Shown piece after piece: positions 6,692 to 12,063 of a DNA stretch of 16,515 nucleotides (position 1 is the stretch's first letter; each line of letters starts with the position of its first letter). The stretch spans positions 1 to 16,515 of the forward strand of contig JAZNEP010000055.1 of the NCBI GenBank assembly GCA_045588655.1. The letters run 5' to 3'. The DNA comes from SVFI01 sp045588655 (GTDB lineage: Bacteria; Bacillota; Clostridia; Lachnospirales; Lachnospiraceae). The notes beneath the pieces were generated by a model. That model was not told where the DNA came from. It saw only the letters and a list, made by a program, of their open reading frames with translations, and ran no database searches. A program made the position numbers and the translations under genes.

Positions 6692-6879
6692 ATGACGGAT
6701 GATAATGGCGATTTTGTGTTGTAGGCTTAAATCGCTTTAGACGATATGCTGTAGAGAGTGTACCGATTGACTTGATTGAGAATGTTAGACTGCAAAGAGT
6801 TTTTAAGCCAGGAGTGTTAGCAGTTATGGATGGTCTTGCAGTAACGGAATCGGTGCAATTAGAAGATGTAGATTGTTAA
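6692..6879 (+). pseudogene. Short frameshifted gene remnant
   Basis: ATG at 6692, three bases after the Thg1-like stop, reads M-T-D-D-N-G-D-F-V-L and then stops. In another frame, codons from about 6712 to the stop at 6877-6879 read V-V-G-L-N-R-F-R-R-Y-A-V-E-S-V, then L-Q-R-V-F-K-P-G-V-L-A-V-M-D-G-L. This has no usable start of its own. One indel near 6712-6720 would join the two into a protein of about 62 residues. It looks like a decayed third gene of the kinase/Thg1-like operon, or like a sequencing error. I do not recognise the product. Confidence 0.4.
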
Positions 6880-6987
6880 TTATTATACTATAAGTAGAAT
6901 GACAAACCGCATAATCTGTGTTACATTATGATTCGAAAGGAAACAAGGGCACACAAATAGCCCCTGGGTAAAGAAAAGGAAATTATT

Positions 6988-7122
6988 ATGAGAAGCACAA
7001 CTATGATGAGAGAAATGAATATGCGACGCTTAACAGCATGCGCTAGACGTATGTGTAATTTCCCGTGCTTTATTATGCCTAGAAATATTATGCGGTCCGG
7101 AGGTAGTCTGATGAAAGAGTGA
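6988..7122 (+). CDS. 44-residue Met/Arg-rich microprotein
   Basis: ATG at 6988 follows AAAAGGA at 8 bases. The peptide has nine Met and eight Arg, including T-M-M-R-E-M-N-M-R-R-L and C-A-R-R-M-C. A small GGGC...GCCC hairpin (about 6946-6964) precedes its ribosome binding site. The second microprotein (7426-7572) also has a T-M-R-E-M motif and a hairpin before its ribosome binding site. High Arg content suggests RNA binding. I know no family. A terminator and the unusual CAU tRNA follow directly. Confidence 0.45.
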   Translation: MRSTTMMREMNMRRLTACARRMCNFPCFIMPRNIMRSGGSLMKE

Positions 7123-7163
7123 TGAATTGCTCTATAACAGAATACCTTAGTTAGTGATAGCAT

Positions 7164-7205
7164 GACCGCAGACGATATTTGAAAAGATATCCAAGCGGTC
7201 TTTTT
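7164..7205 (+). terminator. Rho-independent terminator before the CAU tRNA
   Basis: GACCGC (7164-7169) pairs with GCGGTC (7195-7200). An inner GATAT/ATATC stem (7174-7178, 7187-7191) continues the hairpin, and five T residues follow. It would end transcripts from the Thg1-like operon or the first microprotein. Confidence 0.6.
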
Positions 7206-7224
7206 ATGTGTAAAAAAATGATTT

Positions 7225-7299
7225 CGCGGGGTGGACTGGAGATGGTACCAGCCGAGCCTCATAAGCTCAGTAACGTGGGTTCGAATCCCACCCCCGCTA
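7225..7299 (+). tRNA. Unusual tRNA with CAU anticodon (initiator-like acceptor)
   Basis: The sequence folds as a tRNA. The acceptor is CGCGGGG against CCCCGCT with positions 1 and 72 (C and U) unpaired. U8 and G9 follow, the anticodon loop is CTCATAA (CAU), and the T arm is GTGGG-TTCGAAT-CCCAC with discriminator A. The 1:72 mismatch and the leading CGCGGGGTGGA match bacterial initiator tRNAs. The anticodon stem lacks the three G-C pairs that initiators need, and it carries a C/A mismatch at its top. The D arm is irregular: GACUGG against CCAGCC with one mismatch, two bases too long for a normal stem. CCA is not encoded. It could be a decayed initiator tRNA, a tRNA-Ile that needs lysidine, or a specialised non-canonical tRNA. 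Confidence 0.75.
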
Positions 7300-7304
7300 C
7301 TCAT

Positions 7305-7338
7305 CGGGATGTTGCGCAAGTGGTAGCGCGCGTGATTC
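7305..7338 (+). pseudogene. tRNA 5' half interrupted in the anticodon loop
   Basis: Five bases after the CAU tRNA, a 7-base acceptor-like strand (CGGGATG), two linking T residues, a perfect D arm (GCGC-AAGTGGTA-GCGC), one G and CGTGATTCTT follow in the right order for a tRNA up to position 36. A matching TCACG strand, T arm and CATCCCG strand are missing. Instead, a 10-bp hairpin begins exactly in the loop. It is therefore a tRNA broken in the anticodon loop, the place where introns and integrating elements often sit. The original anticodon may have been CUU (Lys), if the loop was normal. Confidence 0.5.
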
Positions 7339-7340
7339 TT

Positions 7341-7362
7341 GACAATTGAGCTTGCTCAATTG
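7341..7362 (+). repeat. 10-bp inverted repeat joined to the tRNA half
   Basis: ACAATTGAGC and GCTCAATTGT form a near-gapless hairpin (or 9 bp with a stable CTTG loop). There is no T run after it, so it is not a simple terminator. Confidence 0.6.
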
Positions 7363-7386
7363 TATGGGCAGATTCCGACTTAGAAC

Positions 7387-7406
7387 ATGATGAGCAAAAG
7401 CTCATA
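7387..7406 (+). promoter_or_regulatory. Hairpin before the second microprotein
   Basis: ATGAGC-AAAA-GCTCAT is a six-base stem with a four-base loop that ends just before the AAAGGAG ribosome binding site at 7408-7414. It may protect or shape the 5' end of the message. No ligand or protein partner can be named. Confidence 0.35.
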
Positions 7407-7425
7407 GAAAGGAGAACCGAGTTCG

Positions 7426-7572
7426 ATGTTTACATTATTAACAAGAAAACCACATACAATGCGAGAGATGGCACCGGTCAGACGAGTTGATTGGAGCTTT
7501 AGAAACATGCACTCATATAGGATGATTATGGTACCGTGGAAGAATTGTAAATATCAACCGGGAATCCATTGA
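7426..7572 (+). CDS. 48-residue Met/Arg-rich microprotein
   Basis: ATG at 7426 follows AAAGGAG at 11 bases. The peptide has six Met and six Arg, with R-K-P-H-T-M-R-E-M-A-P-V-R-R-V and Y-R-M-I-M-V-P-W-K. The T-M-R-E-M motif is shared with the microprotein at 6988-7122, about 300 bases upstream, though the rest differs. A terminator at 7587 ends its transcript. It could be an RNA-binding peptide linked to the tRNA cluster; that is inference. No family is recognised. Confidence 0.5.
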   Translation: MFTLLTRKPHTMREMAPVRRVDWSFRNMHSYRMIMVPWKNCKYQPGIH

Positions 7573-7586
7573 TTAATGTATTGATT

Positions 7587-7627
7587 ACGCCTAACCTATG
7601 TGAGAAGTTGCAGGGTTAGGCGTTTTT
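7587..7627 (+). terminator. Rho-independent terminator
   Basis: ACGCCTAACC (7587-7596) and GGTTAGGCGT (7614-7623) form a perfect 10-bp stem, followed by a T run. It separates the tRNA/microprotein cluster from the XRE regulator. Confidence 0.85.
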
Positions 7628-7642
7628 AGTATGGAGGTAATC

Positions 7643-7903
7643 ATGTTCAATATACCAACAGTAGATTTAGTAGCTACAGGAAAAAATATAGAGAAGCTTC
7701 GGAAGGAAGCCGGATATACAGTAAAGGAATTGCAGAGCATATTTGGATTCGGTACTCCACAGGCTATTTACAAGTGGCAGCATGGCGCAGCATTGCCCAC
7801 AGTAGATAATTTGGTGCTTTTGTCTGCAATTTTTAAAGTGTCAATCGATGAGATTCTAATTATCGAAAATGGCAATGGTGGAACAATAAGTGTGTCCGCA
7901 TGA
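7643..7903 (+). CDS. XRE-family HTH regulator
   Basis: About 86 residues; ATG at 7643 follows ATGGAGGTAATC, so the upstream in-frame ATG at 7631 is part of the ribosome binding site. Residues 13-72 form one lambda-Cro/XRE HTH: I-E-K-L-R-K-E-A-G-Y-T-V-K-E-L-Q-S-I-F, then P-Q-A-I-Y-K-W-Q-H-G as the recognition helix, and L-P-T-V-D-N-L-V-L-L-S-A-I-F-K-V. There is no further domain, so it is a simple repressor or activator. Small regulators of this kind often sit at the ends of integrative elements. It lies between the terminator at 7587 and the two Arg tRNAs; its target is unknown. Confidence 0.9.
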   Translation: MFNIPTVDLVATGKNIEKLRKEAGYTVKELQSIFGFGTPQAIYKWQHGAALPTVDNLVLLSAIFKVSIDEILIIENGNGGTISVSA

Positions 7904-7947
7904 AAAGTAAATATTGATAAGCGGGAGTAATCATACTCCTGCAATAT

Positions 7948-8019
7948 GGTCCCTTAGTTTAATGGAGAAAACAAGAGATTTCTAATCTTTTGATACAGGT
8001 TCGATTCCTGTAGGGACTG
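7948..8019 (+). tRNA. tRNA-Arg (UCU anticodon)
   Basis: Clean cloverleaf: GGTCCCT/AGGGACT acceptor with a G-U first pair, GTTT/AAAC D stem with AATGGAGA loop, AGAGA/TCTTT anticodon stem, loop TTTCTAA (UCU) and ACAGG-TTCGATT-CCTGT T arm. The discriminator is G and CCA is not encoded. It reads AGA, the arginine codon these AT-rich genes favour. Confidence 0.88.
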
Positions 8020-8023
8020 CTAT

Positions 8024-8095
8024 GCTCTCATAGTTTAATGGATAGAATGACCGGCTACGAACCGGTTGATCCTGGTTCGATTCCGGGTGGGAGTA
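8024..8095 (+). tRNA. tRNA-Arg (ACG anticodon)
   Basis: Cloverleaf: GCTCTCA/TGGGAGT acceptor with a G-U first pair, GTTT/GAAT D stem with AATGGATA loop, ACCGG/CCGGT anticodon stem, loop CTACGAA (ACG, normally edited to ICG to read CGN) and CCTGG-TTCGATT-CCGGG T arm with one G-U. The discriminator is A and CCA is not encoded. It starts four bases after the UCU tRNA. Confidence 0.88.
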
Positions 8096-8129
8096 TTGTA
8101 TCAAAGAGAGAGAAGTGGAGTTGCTTCTG

Positions 8130-8383
8130 TTGTGGTATATTAAACTTGTAACACGTCATACCTATTGCTCTAACATGGCAAAATCGGGAATGAATCCAAA
8201 GACCTTGCGGTACCTTATGGGCATTCGGATATTAGTGTCACGATGAATGTGTATACGCATATCGGATTTGATGATGCGGAGGAAGAATTGCGGAGAATGG
8301 AAGAATTTAGGAAGGCACAGGCTGAGGTGGAGAAGAAAAATGATACAAAAGCGGTATCACAGAAAATGTTTAAGGTAGTTTGA
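8130..8383 (+). pseudogene. Frameshifted C-terminal fragment of a Tn916-type tyrosine integrase
   Basis: Only the last third of a tyrosine recombinase remains. R-H-T-Y-C-S-N-M-A with the catalytic Arg at 8154 is followed by S-G-M-N-P-K-T-L-R-Y-L-M-G. A single missing base near 8220 then shifts the frame to H-S-D-I-S-V-T-M-N-V-Y-T-H-I. The nucleophile Tyr is at 8252 and the stop at 8381. This is the Arg-His-Arg/His-Tyr tail of Tn916/Tn1549-like integrases. The first 250 or so residues, including the first catalytic Arg, are absent upstream, where the tRNA-Arg pair lies. Any element it served cannot excise by itself. It marks a former integration boundary. Confidence 0.85.
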
Positions 8384-8410
8384 TGGGAATATATGATATA
8401 AATTGCGAGT

Positions 8411-8448
8411 GCGCTCTGGCTGATATGGACGGTTGGAGCGCTTTTTTT
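8411..8448 (+). terminator. Rho-independent terminator after the integrase relic
   Basis: GCGCTC (8411-8416) pairs with GAGCGC (8436-8441), and seven T residues follow. The loop is long (19 bases). It is a plausible end for the integrase transcript. Confidence 0.65.
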
Positions 8449-8507
8449 CCGGTGTTTTCATAGTCTTTAAGCGGATTTAGGGTGGATTTGAAACTGTGCT
8501 CCTTTCC

Positions 8508-8526
8508 TGAGGGATTTTTATTGGAC
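8508..8526 (+). repeat. 19-bp imperfect repeat, right copy
   Basis: TGAGGGATTTTTATTGGAC differs from the copy at 159-177 at one base. It lies just beyond the integrase remnant, where an attachment site is expected. Confidence 0.4.
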
Positions 8527-8540
8527 ACAACATCTATATA

Positions 8541-8583
8541 ATAGGAATTAGGAAGAGAGAAATCTCACCTAATTCCTATTTTG
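8541..8583 (+). terminator. Strong terminator hairpin
   Basis: ATAGGAATTAGG (8541-8552) and CCTAATTCCTAT (8568-8579) form a perfect 12-bp stem. An inner GAGA-GAAA-TCTC hairpin continues it, and TTTT follows. It shields the genes from 8610 on from upstream transcription. Confidence 0.85.
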
Positions 8584-8609
8584 TTTACCGAGTTGAAAGG
8601 AGAACAGAT

Positions 8610-8741
8610 ATGCAGATACTTATTATTTTATATATCGTAGCGTATATACCATTGGGAGTTATCTTTCGACTAGCCGGTATAGGAGGACGTGGCGGTCGCA
8701 GAAGACATCGCACAAGTTGTTACAGAAGTCGCAGATGGTAA
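8610..8741 (+). CDS. 43-residue membrane microprotein with Arg-rich tail
   Basis: ATG at 8610 follows GAAAGGAG at a normal distance. Residues 1-22 are a hydrophobic helix (Ile, Leu, Val, one Pro). The tail holds G-I-G-G-R-G-G-R-R-R-H-R and ends S-R-R-W, with ten Arg in all. A hydrophobic helix plus basic tail resembles small toxins and membrane-tethered RNA- or lipid-binding peptides. The HIRAN gene follows 39 bases later. Family unknown. Confidence 0.55.
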   Translation: MQILIILYIVAYIPLGVIFRLAGIGGRGGRRRHRTSCYRSRRW

Positions 8742-8780
8742 AAATAAATTCGCAACTGAAAAGAAACGGAGGTAGAGAGT

Positions 8781-9089
8781 ATGGCAGACATTTATTTTAC
8801 AATCACAGGTATAAAGTATCGCTACGGCGATGAGTTTTTCAAAAAGAAAATGAAGGTGAAGCTTGTAAAGGAACCGGATAATGAGCACGACAAAGAGGCA
8901 ATCAAAGTTATGGTGGAAGGCCTCGGACATGTGGGTTATGTGGCGAACAGTCCGCACACTGTTCTGGGCGAGAGCATGAGCGCCGGAAGAATTTACGACA
9001 GGATCGGAAAGAAAGCATATGGTAAGGTGAAATTTGTGACGGACCAGGGGATCGTTTGCAAGCTTTCGAAGAAGAGTGAAAATAATTAA
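8781..9089 (+). CDS. HIRAN-domain protein
   Basis: About 102 residues behind a CGGAGGTAGAGAGT site. The whole protein is one HIRAN domain: I-T-G-I-K-Y-R-Y-G (8-16), then V-K-L-V-K-E-P-D-N-E-H-D-K-E-A-I-K-V (26-43), G-L-G-H-V-G-Y-V-A-N-S (47-57) and a C-terminal K-F-V-T-D-Q-G-I-V-C-K-L strand. In eukaryotic HLTF this fold binds 3' single-stranded DNA ends. Bacterial stand-alone HIRAN proteins are uncharacterised and often neighbour nucleases or helicases. Here it lies 81 bases before an NYN nuclease, which suggests that one binds and the other cuts nucleic acid. That link is inference. Confidence 0.88.
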   Translation: MADIYFTITGIKYRYGDEFFKKKMKVKLVKEPDNEHDKEAIKVMVEGLGHVGYVANSPHTVLGESMSAGRIYDRIGKKAYGKVKFVTDQGIVCKLSKKSENN

Positions 9090-9141
9090 AAAATTATAAC
9101 TCCTTTATTATAGAACGAAATCAAAGAAAGAGGTGATGCGA

Positions 9142-9156
9142 ATGAAATACAGATAA
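9142..9156 (+). CDS. Four-codon leader ORF (M-K-Y-R)
   Basis: AAAGAGGTGATG is a good ribosome binding site, followed by ATG AAA TAC AGA TAA. The stop directly touches the AAAGGAGG site of the NYN gene, whose start follows 14 bases later. Ribosomes ending here could reload on the next start. The ORF is short enough to be chance. Confidence 0.3.
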   Translation: MKYR

Positions 9157-9170
9157 AAGGAGGATGAAAT

Positions 9171-9826
9171 ATGTATTTTTTAATTGACTATGAAAACGTA
9201 AACTATGCGGGTTTGGAGGGAACAGAGTTCCTCGAAAAGGGTGACACCATATCCTTTTTCTACAGCAATGTGTGTGACAAAATTGTATCTTATCGGATGA
9301 AAGATATTGAAAAATCCGGGTGTGATTTTGAGATTTGCAAATTGAAGACTGTCAGGAAAATGGATTGGATTTTTACATTGCATCAAAGGTGGGAGAAATA
9401 TTTGTTGCAAATCCCGATGCTAAAATTGCGATTATCAGCGCGGACAATGGATTTCAGGCAGTACTTGATTATTGGAGACCGAGGCTTCGGAAGCAGAATC
9501 AATTGGTGCGACGTAAGACAATTGCGAAAGCACTTATTTGCGCAAGCGGAGAAGAGGTTAGGAAAAAATTAGTAACTGAAAACATGGAAATTCTTGAATT
9601 GCAGACAATGTTTGCGAAGTATGAGGAGCGCAAAAGAATCGTCGCCGGGATCACAAATATATTTGCCGACACCGAATATGAAAGACTGATTTCGCAGATT
9701 GTCGATGTCGTTATTGCGTCTGAAAAGCCGAGGATTTTGTATCTTACTTCTTTGAAGTCGTTCGGTAAGAAGAATGGCACAGAAGTGTATCGGAAAATAA
9801 AGGATGCGGAGATAGGTGTTGGATGA
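9171..9826 (+). pseudogene. NYN/PIN-like ribonuclease, split by a frameshift
   Basis: The first 62 codons (9171 to about 9356) give F-L-I-D6-Y-E-N9-V-N-Y-A-G-L-E-G, then I-S-F-F-Y-S, the start of an NYN-type PIN RNase. The other half continues in another frame from about 9359: N-G-L-D-F-Y-I-A-S-K-V-G-E-I-F-V, then I-I-S-A-D-N-G-F-Q-A-V-L-D-Y-W. The catalytic acidic residues (D6, D of N-G-L-D, D of S-A-D-N-G-F) are therefore divided between frames. Adding one A to the A4 run at 9357-9360 rebuilds K-T-V-R-K-N-G-L-D and a protein of about 219 residues. The cause may be a real inactivating deletion or a base-calling error. A regulated shift is unlikely, since no standard slippery site is visible. 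The C-terminal 100 residues after the PIN core are unrecognised. Confidence 0.85.
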
Positions 9827-9832
9827 ATTGAA

Positions 9833-9864
9833 TTATCAAATCTGTTTAGTTACAATATAATTGT
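9833..9864 (+). promoter_or_regulatory. Promoter with overlapping palindrome for the ATP-grasp operon
   Basis: TTATCA (9833-9838), a 17-base gap and TATAAT (9856-9861) form a good promoter. ACAAT-ATA-ATTGT (9852-9864) is a perfect inverted repeat across the -10 box, preceded by another T to give TTACAAT. A repressor binding here would block the operon. The half-site equals those at 71-136. Confidence 0.6.
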
Positions 9865-9911
9865 TCAACTATAAGAGTATGGTATGACACGTTAAAAGGG
9901 GAGGAAACAAA

Positions 9912-11048
9912 GTGGCAGATTTTTTGAGAATACAAAGTCGGTTTGGGATAACCGGTAGAGGATTGATATATACGGTTAAACATAATAAAGACACCAATAT
10001 TCATATTGACGATTTGTTTTATGATCTGCACGGTAACAGATTTAGGGTGACAGAGATGGAAATGTATCATGGATGCATTTCCGATATCCCATTTGATGAA
10101 TGTCAAATAGGTCTTTTGTTAGAGTTTGTTGATGGAATAGAAGTATCCGGAAATATCCTTTTAAAAGAATTGCAGAGCGTTAATTTTTTGTTTTGCAATC
10201 ATCTGTTGTATCCAAAACGAGTTGACATGGACTATGAAACAGAATATCAAGAAGCAGGAAAAAATCATTCATGCGGGCTGTTTAGCTATGAAGATTTGGA
10301 AAACGGAAAGTTGTCTTTATATGGTGAGGCAATCTCAGGTTTAACAATTTACCGTGGTTGGATGATGAAACCGGACATGTATAGAACGTTCTACAATTTA
10401 CTTGCAGAAAAAGGTATCTTTCTGATTAATGATCCGGAAGAATATGAAAGATATCATATTCTTCCGGGCTGGTACAAATCGATTGCGGATATGACGCCGC
10501 AATCGATTTGGGAAGAAGGAGGTAATGTATGTGACATTATAGAAATGAGTAAAGCGTTAGAGGGAAGTTATATTGTTAAAGACTATGTAAAAAGCAGAAA
10601 ACACGAGTGGTATGATGCTTGTTATATCCCGAGTATGGAAGATAAGGAGCATGCTTCAAAAGTAATCAGCACTTTTGTGAGCCGACAAGGAGAAGATCTG
10701 GTTGGTGGCATTGTCCTTAGAAAATTTGAGAAACTCAAGCAGATAGGATTTCATGAAAAAAGCGGAATGCCTATTTCGGAAGAGTATAGAGTTTTTGTAT
10801 ATGCAGGAAAGGTTCATGTCGCATATAATTATTGGAAAAATGATTCAAAAGTAAAGATTTCAGAAGAAGAGTACACATGGATTGAAAAGATTGCAGCAAA
10901 TGTTCATAGTAACTTTGTTACAGTTGATTTGGCACGTAAAGAAGATGGGAAATTGCTTATTATGGAATTGGGAGATGGACAGGTTTCCGGGCTTCAGGAG
11001 ATTGAAGAAAAGGTTTTCTATAGTTGTTGGCATGAGAAGATGAGGTAA
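9912..11048 (+). CDS. EF-Tu domain II-like barrel fused to an ATP-grasp enzyme
   Basis: About 378 residues from a GTG behind GGGGAGGAAACA. Residues 4-84 resemble domain II of translational GTPases: F-G-I-T-G-R-G-L-I-Y (11-20), I-D-D-L-F-Y-D, F-R-V-T-E-M-E-M-Y, then C-Q-I-G-L-L-L-E-F and V-S-G-N-I-L. No GTPase domain is present. Residues of about 180-375 are an ATP-grasp fold. The ATP-binding Lys is around V-K224-D-Y-V-K-S-R-K-H-E-W, followed by R270-K-F-E, E291-Y-R293-V-F-V, V-D339-L-A-R and L-L-I-M-E352-L-G-D-G-Q-V-S-G-L. This matches the R2K/DUF4343-like clade, predicted to ligate an acyl group to a peptide or RNA-associated substrate. In EF-Tu, domain II touches the aminoacyl end of tRNA, so a tRNA-linked substrate is an attractive inference. 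The next gene starts four bases after the stop. Confidence 0.82.
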   Translation: MADFLRIQSRFGITGRGLIYTVKHNKDTNIHIDDLFYDLHGNRFRVTEMEMYHGCISDIPFDECQIGLLLEFVDGIEVSGNILLKELQSVNFLFCNHLLYPKRVDMDYETEYQEAGKNHSCGLFSYEDLENGKLSLYGEAISGLTIYRGWMMKPDMYRTFYNLLAEKGIFLINDPEEYERYHILPGWYKSIADMTPQSIWEEGGNVCDIIEMSKALEGSYIVKDYVKSRKHEWYDACYIPSMEDKEHASKVISTFVSRQGEDLVGGIVLRKFEKLKQIGFHEKSGMPISEEYRVFVYAGKVHVAYNYWKNDSKVKISEEEYTWIEKIAANVHSNFVTVDLARKEDGKLLIMELGDGQVSGLQEIEEKVFYSCWHEKMR

Positions 11049-11052
11049 AAAT

Positions 11053-12063
11053 ATGAAAATCTTTGTTACAGATGTGGGAAGATATTGGAATCATGAAACT
11101 CCTATATTGGAAAGATATGCGGACTGCGTTGTCGTGGTTTGCTTGAATGGTAAAAAGGTCACAGATAAGTATGAATGTTTTATTAGTCCGTATACACCTG
11201 TTGGATTAGGAATGGATGATTATGGAATTTTAAGTGCGAGATTCAAAGCGCTAAAATCTGTAGAGCAAGAACTTCGAAATACTTACAGTTTTCATGGTGA
11301 CCTTGTGTTCCTGGCAGATAATGAGCCGCAAAGTCTTTATCCTTATTTAGTGCTGAAGGATAATGAAAAATTTAACAGCATGCATTTGTGGTGTATGTCC
11401 CCGTACAAAATGGAAACAACCAAAAGCAAAAAAGAATATTTTGAGATGCTTCATGACTTGTCGAAGTTGCAGTCCTTATTGTATGTAGATAGTAATATTT
11501 TATTGGAGAAATTGGATAAGGATGCTAAATTACCGGATTTGAATAGTAAATGTGAAGCAATGTTTGCAGAACTGCTTCCGCAGGTATTATATGAGATTGA
11601 TAAAAAATTGTGTTACGATCATCGTTACTATTTTGATTTGGGTGTAAAACGTTACATAGAGACCGATGTTGCTTTTGATAAGATGTTGGAAGCAAAACCA
11701 TTAGAAGAAAAAGAAATAGAAAACCATCATCCGTATTTAATGCATTGTACGTTGGGAATAGCATTTCCGAGCTGCTTTCCGGGTGAAGATGAAGAAACAA
11801 AAACAGAGGTGTGTCAGGTAATTCCGAGGATTGATGGAAAAGAGGTTTGCGAAAAACTTAAAACAATGCGAAAGGCTTTGGCGGATGCCAATGGAATACC
11901 TTATGAAGTTGTAGAGTGTCCTTCGACCGGTCCGTGCGCCGGAACATGTATGCAGTGCGATAAGGAACTTCGCGAATTGCAGAATGCATTAATAAAAATA
12001 CCGGAGGGAAAGAGAGTATATCCGAAATTTGATATTCCGAAAGGAGGGCAAAATGATGAGTGA
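11053..12063 (+). CDS. Uncharacterised protein with a C-terminal four-Cys motif
   Basis: About 336 residues. ATG at 11053 follows the ATP-grasp stop by 4 bases, so the two are probably coupled. The N-terminal 240 residues are unrecognised; M-K-I-F-V-T-D-V-G-R-Y-W, G-D-L-V-F-L-A-D-N-E and H-L-W-C-M-S are the clearest strands. The C-terminal 60 residues form a separate module: M-R-K-A-L-A-D-A-N-G-I-P-Y, then C289-P-S-T-G-P-C295-A-G-T-C299-M-Q-C302, then a helix and K-R-V-Y-P-K-F. I have seen this GPCAGTC module on other bacterial proteins of unknown role. The C-x5-C-x3-C-x2-C spacing could bind zinc or an Fe-S cluster. It overlaps the radical SAM start by 11 bases and may present the substrate to it. 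Confidence 0.7.
   Translation: MKIFVTDVGRYWNHETPILERYADCVVVVCLNGKKVTDKYECFISPYTPVGLGMDDYGILSARFKALKSVEQELRNTYSFHGDLVFLADNEPQSLYPYLVLKDNEKFNSMHLWCMSPYKMETTKSKKEYFEMLHDLSKLQSLLYVDSNILLEKLDKDAKLPDLNSKCEAMFAELLPQVLYEIDKKLCYDHRYYFDLGVKRYIETDVAFDKMLEAKPLEEKEIENHHPYLMHCTLGIAFPSCFPGEDEETKTEVCQVIPRIDGKEVCEKLKTMRKALADANGIPYEVVECPSTGPCAGTCMQCDKELRELQNALIKIPEGKRVYPKFDIPKGGQNDE

Noticed and set aside
6921..7319. Minus-strand ORF of 132 residues with S-G-G-G-I-R-T-H-V
   Set aside because: This peptide pattern is a well-known artefact of reading a tRNA T arm and acceptor backwards. It overlaps the CAU tRNA and has no ribosome binding site.
7341..7406. Group I intron in the tRNA half
   Set aside because: Only simple hairpins are seen. 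There is no conserved core, and no 3' exon follows.
8537..8542. TATAAT as a promoter for the genes from 8610
   Set aside because: There is no -35 at 16-18 bases, and the box touches the left arm of the terminator. A start here would skip that arm, which is intriguing but unsupported.
9350..9365. Programmed -1 frameshift in the NYN gene
   Set aside because: A-G-G-A-A-A-A is not a standard slippery heptamer in the zero frame, and no stimulatory hairpin is obvious.
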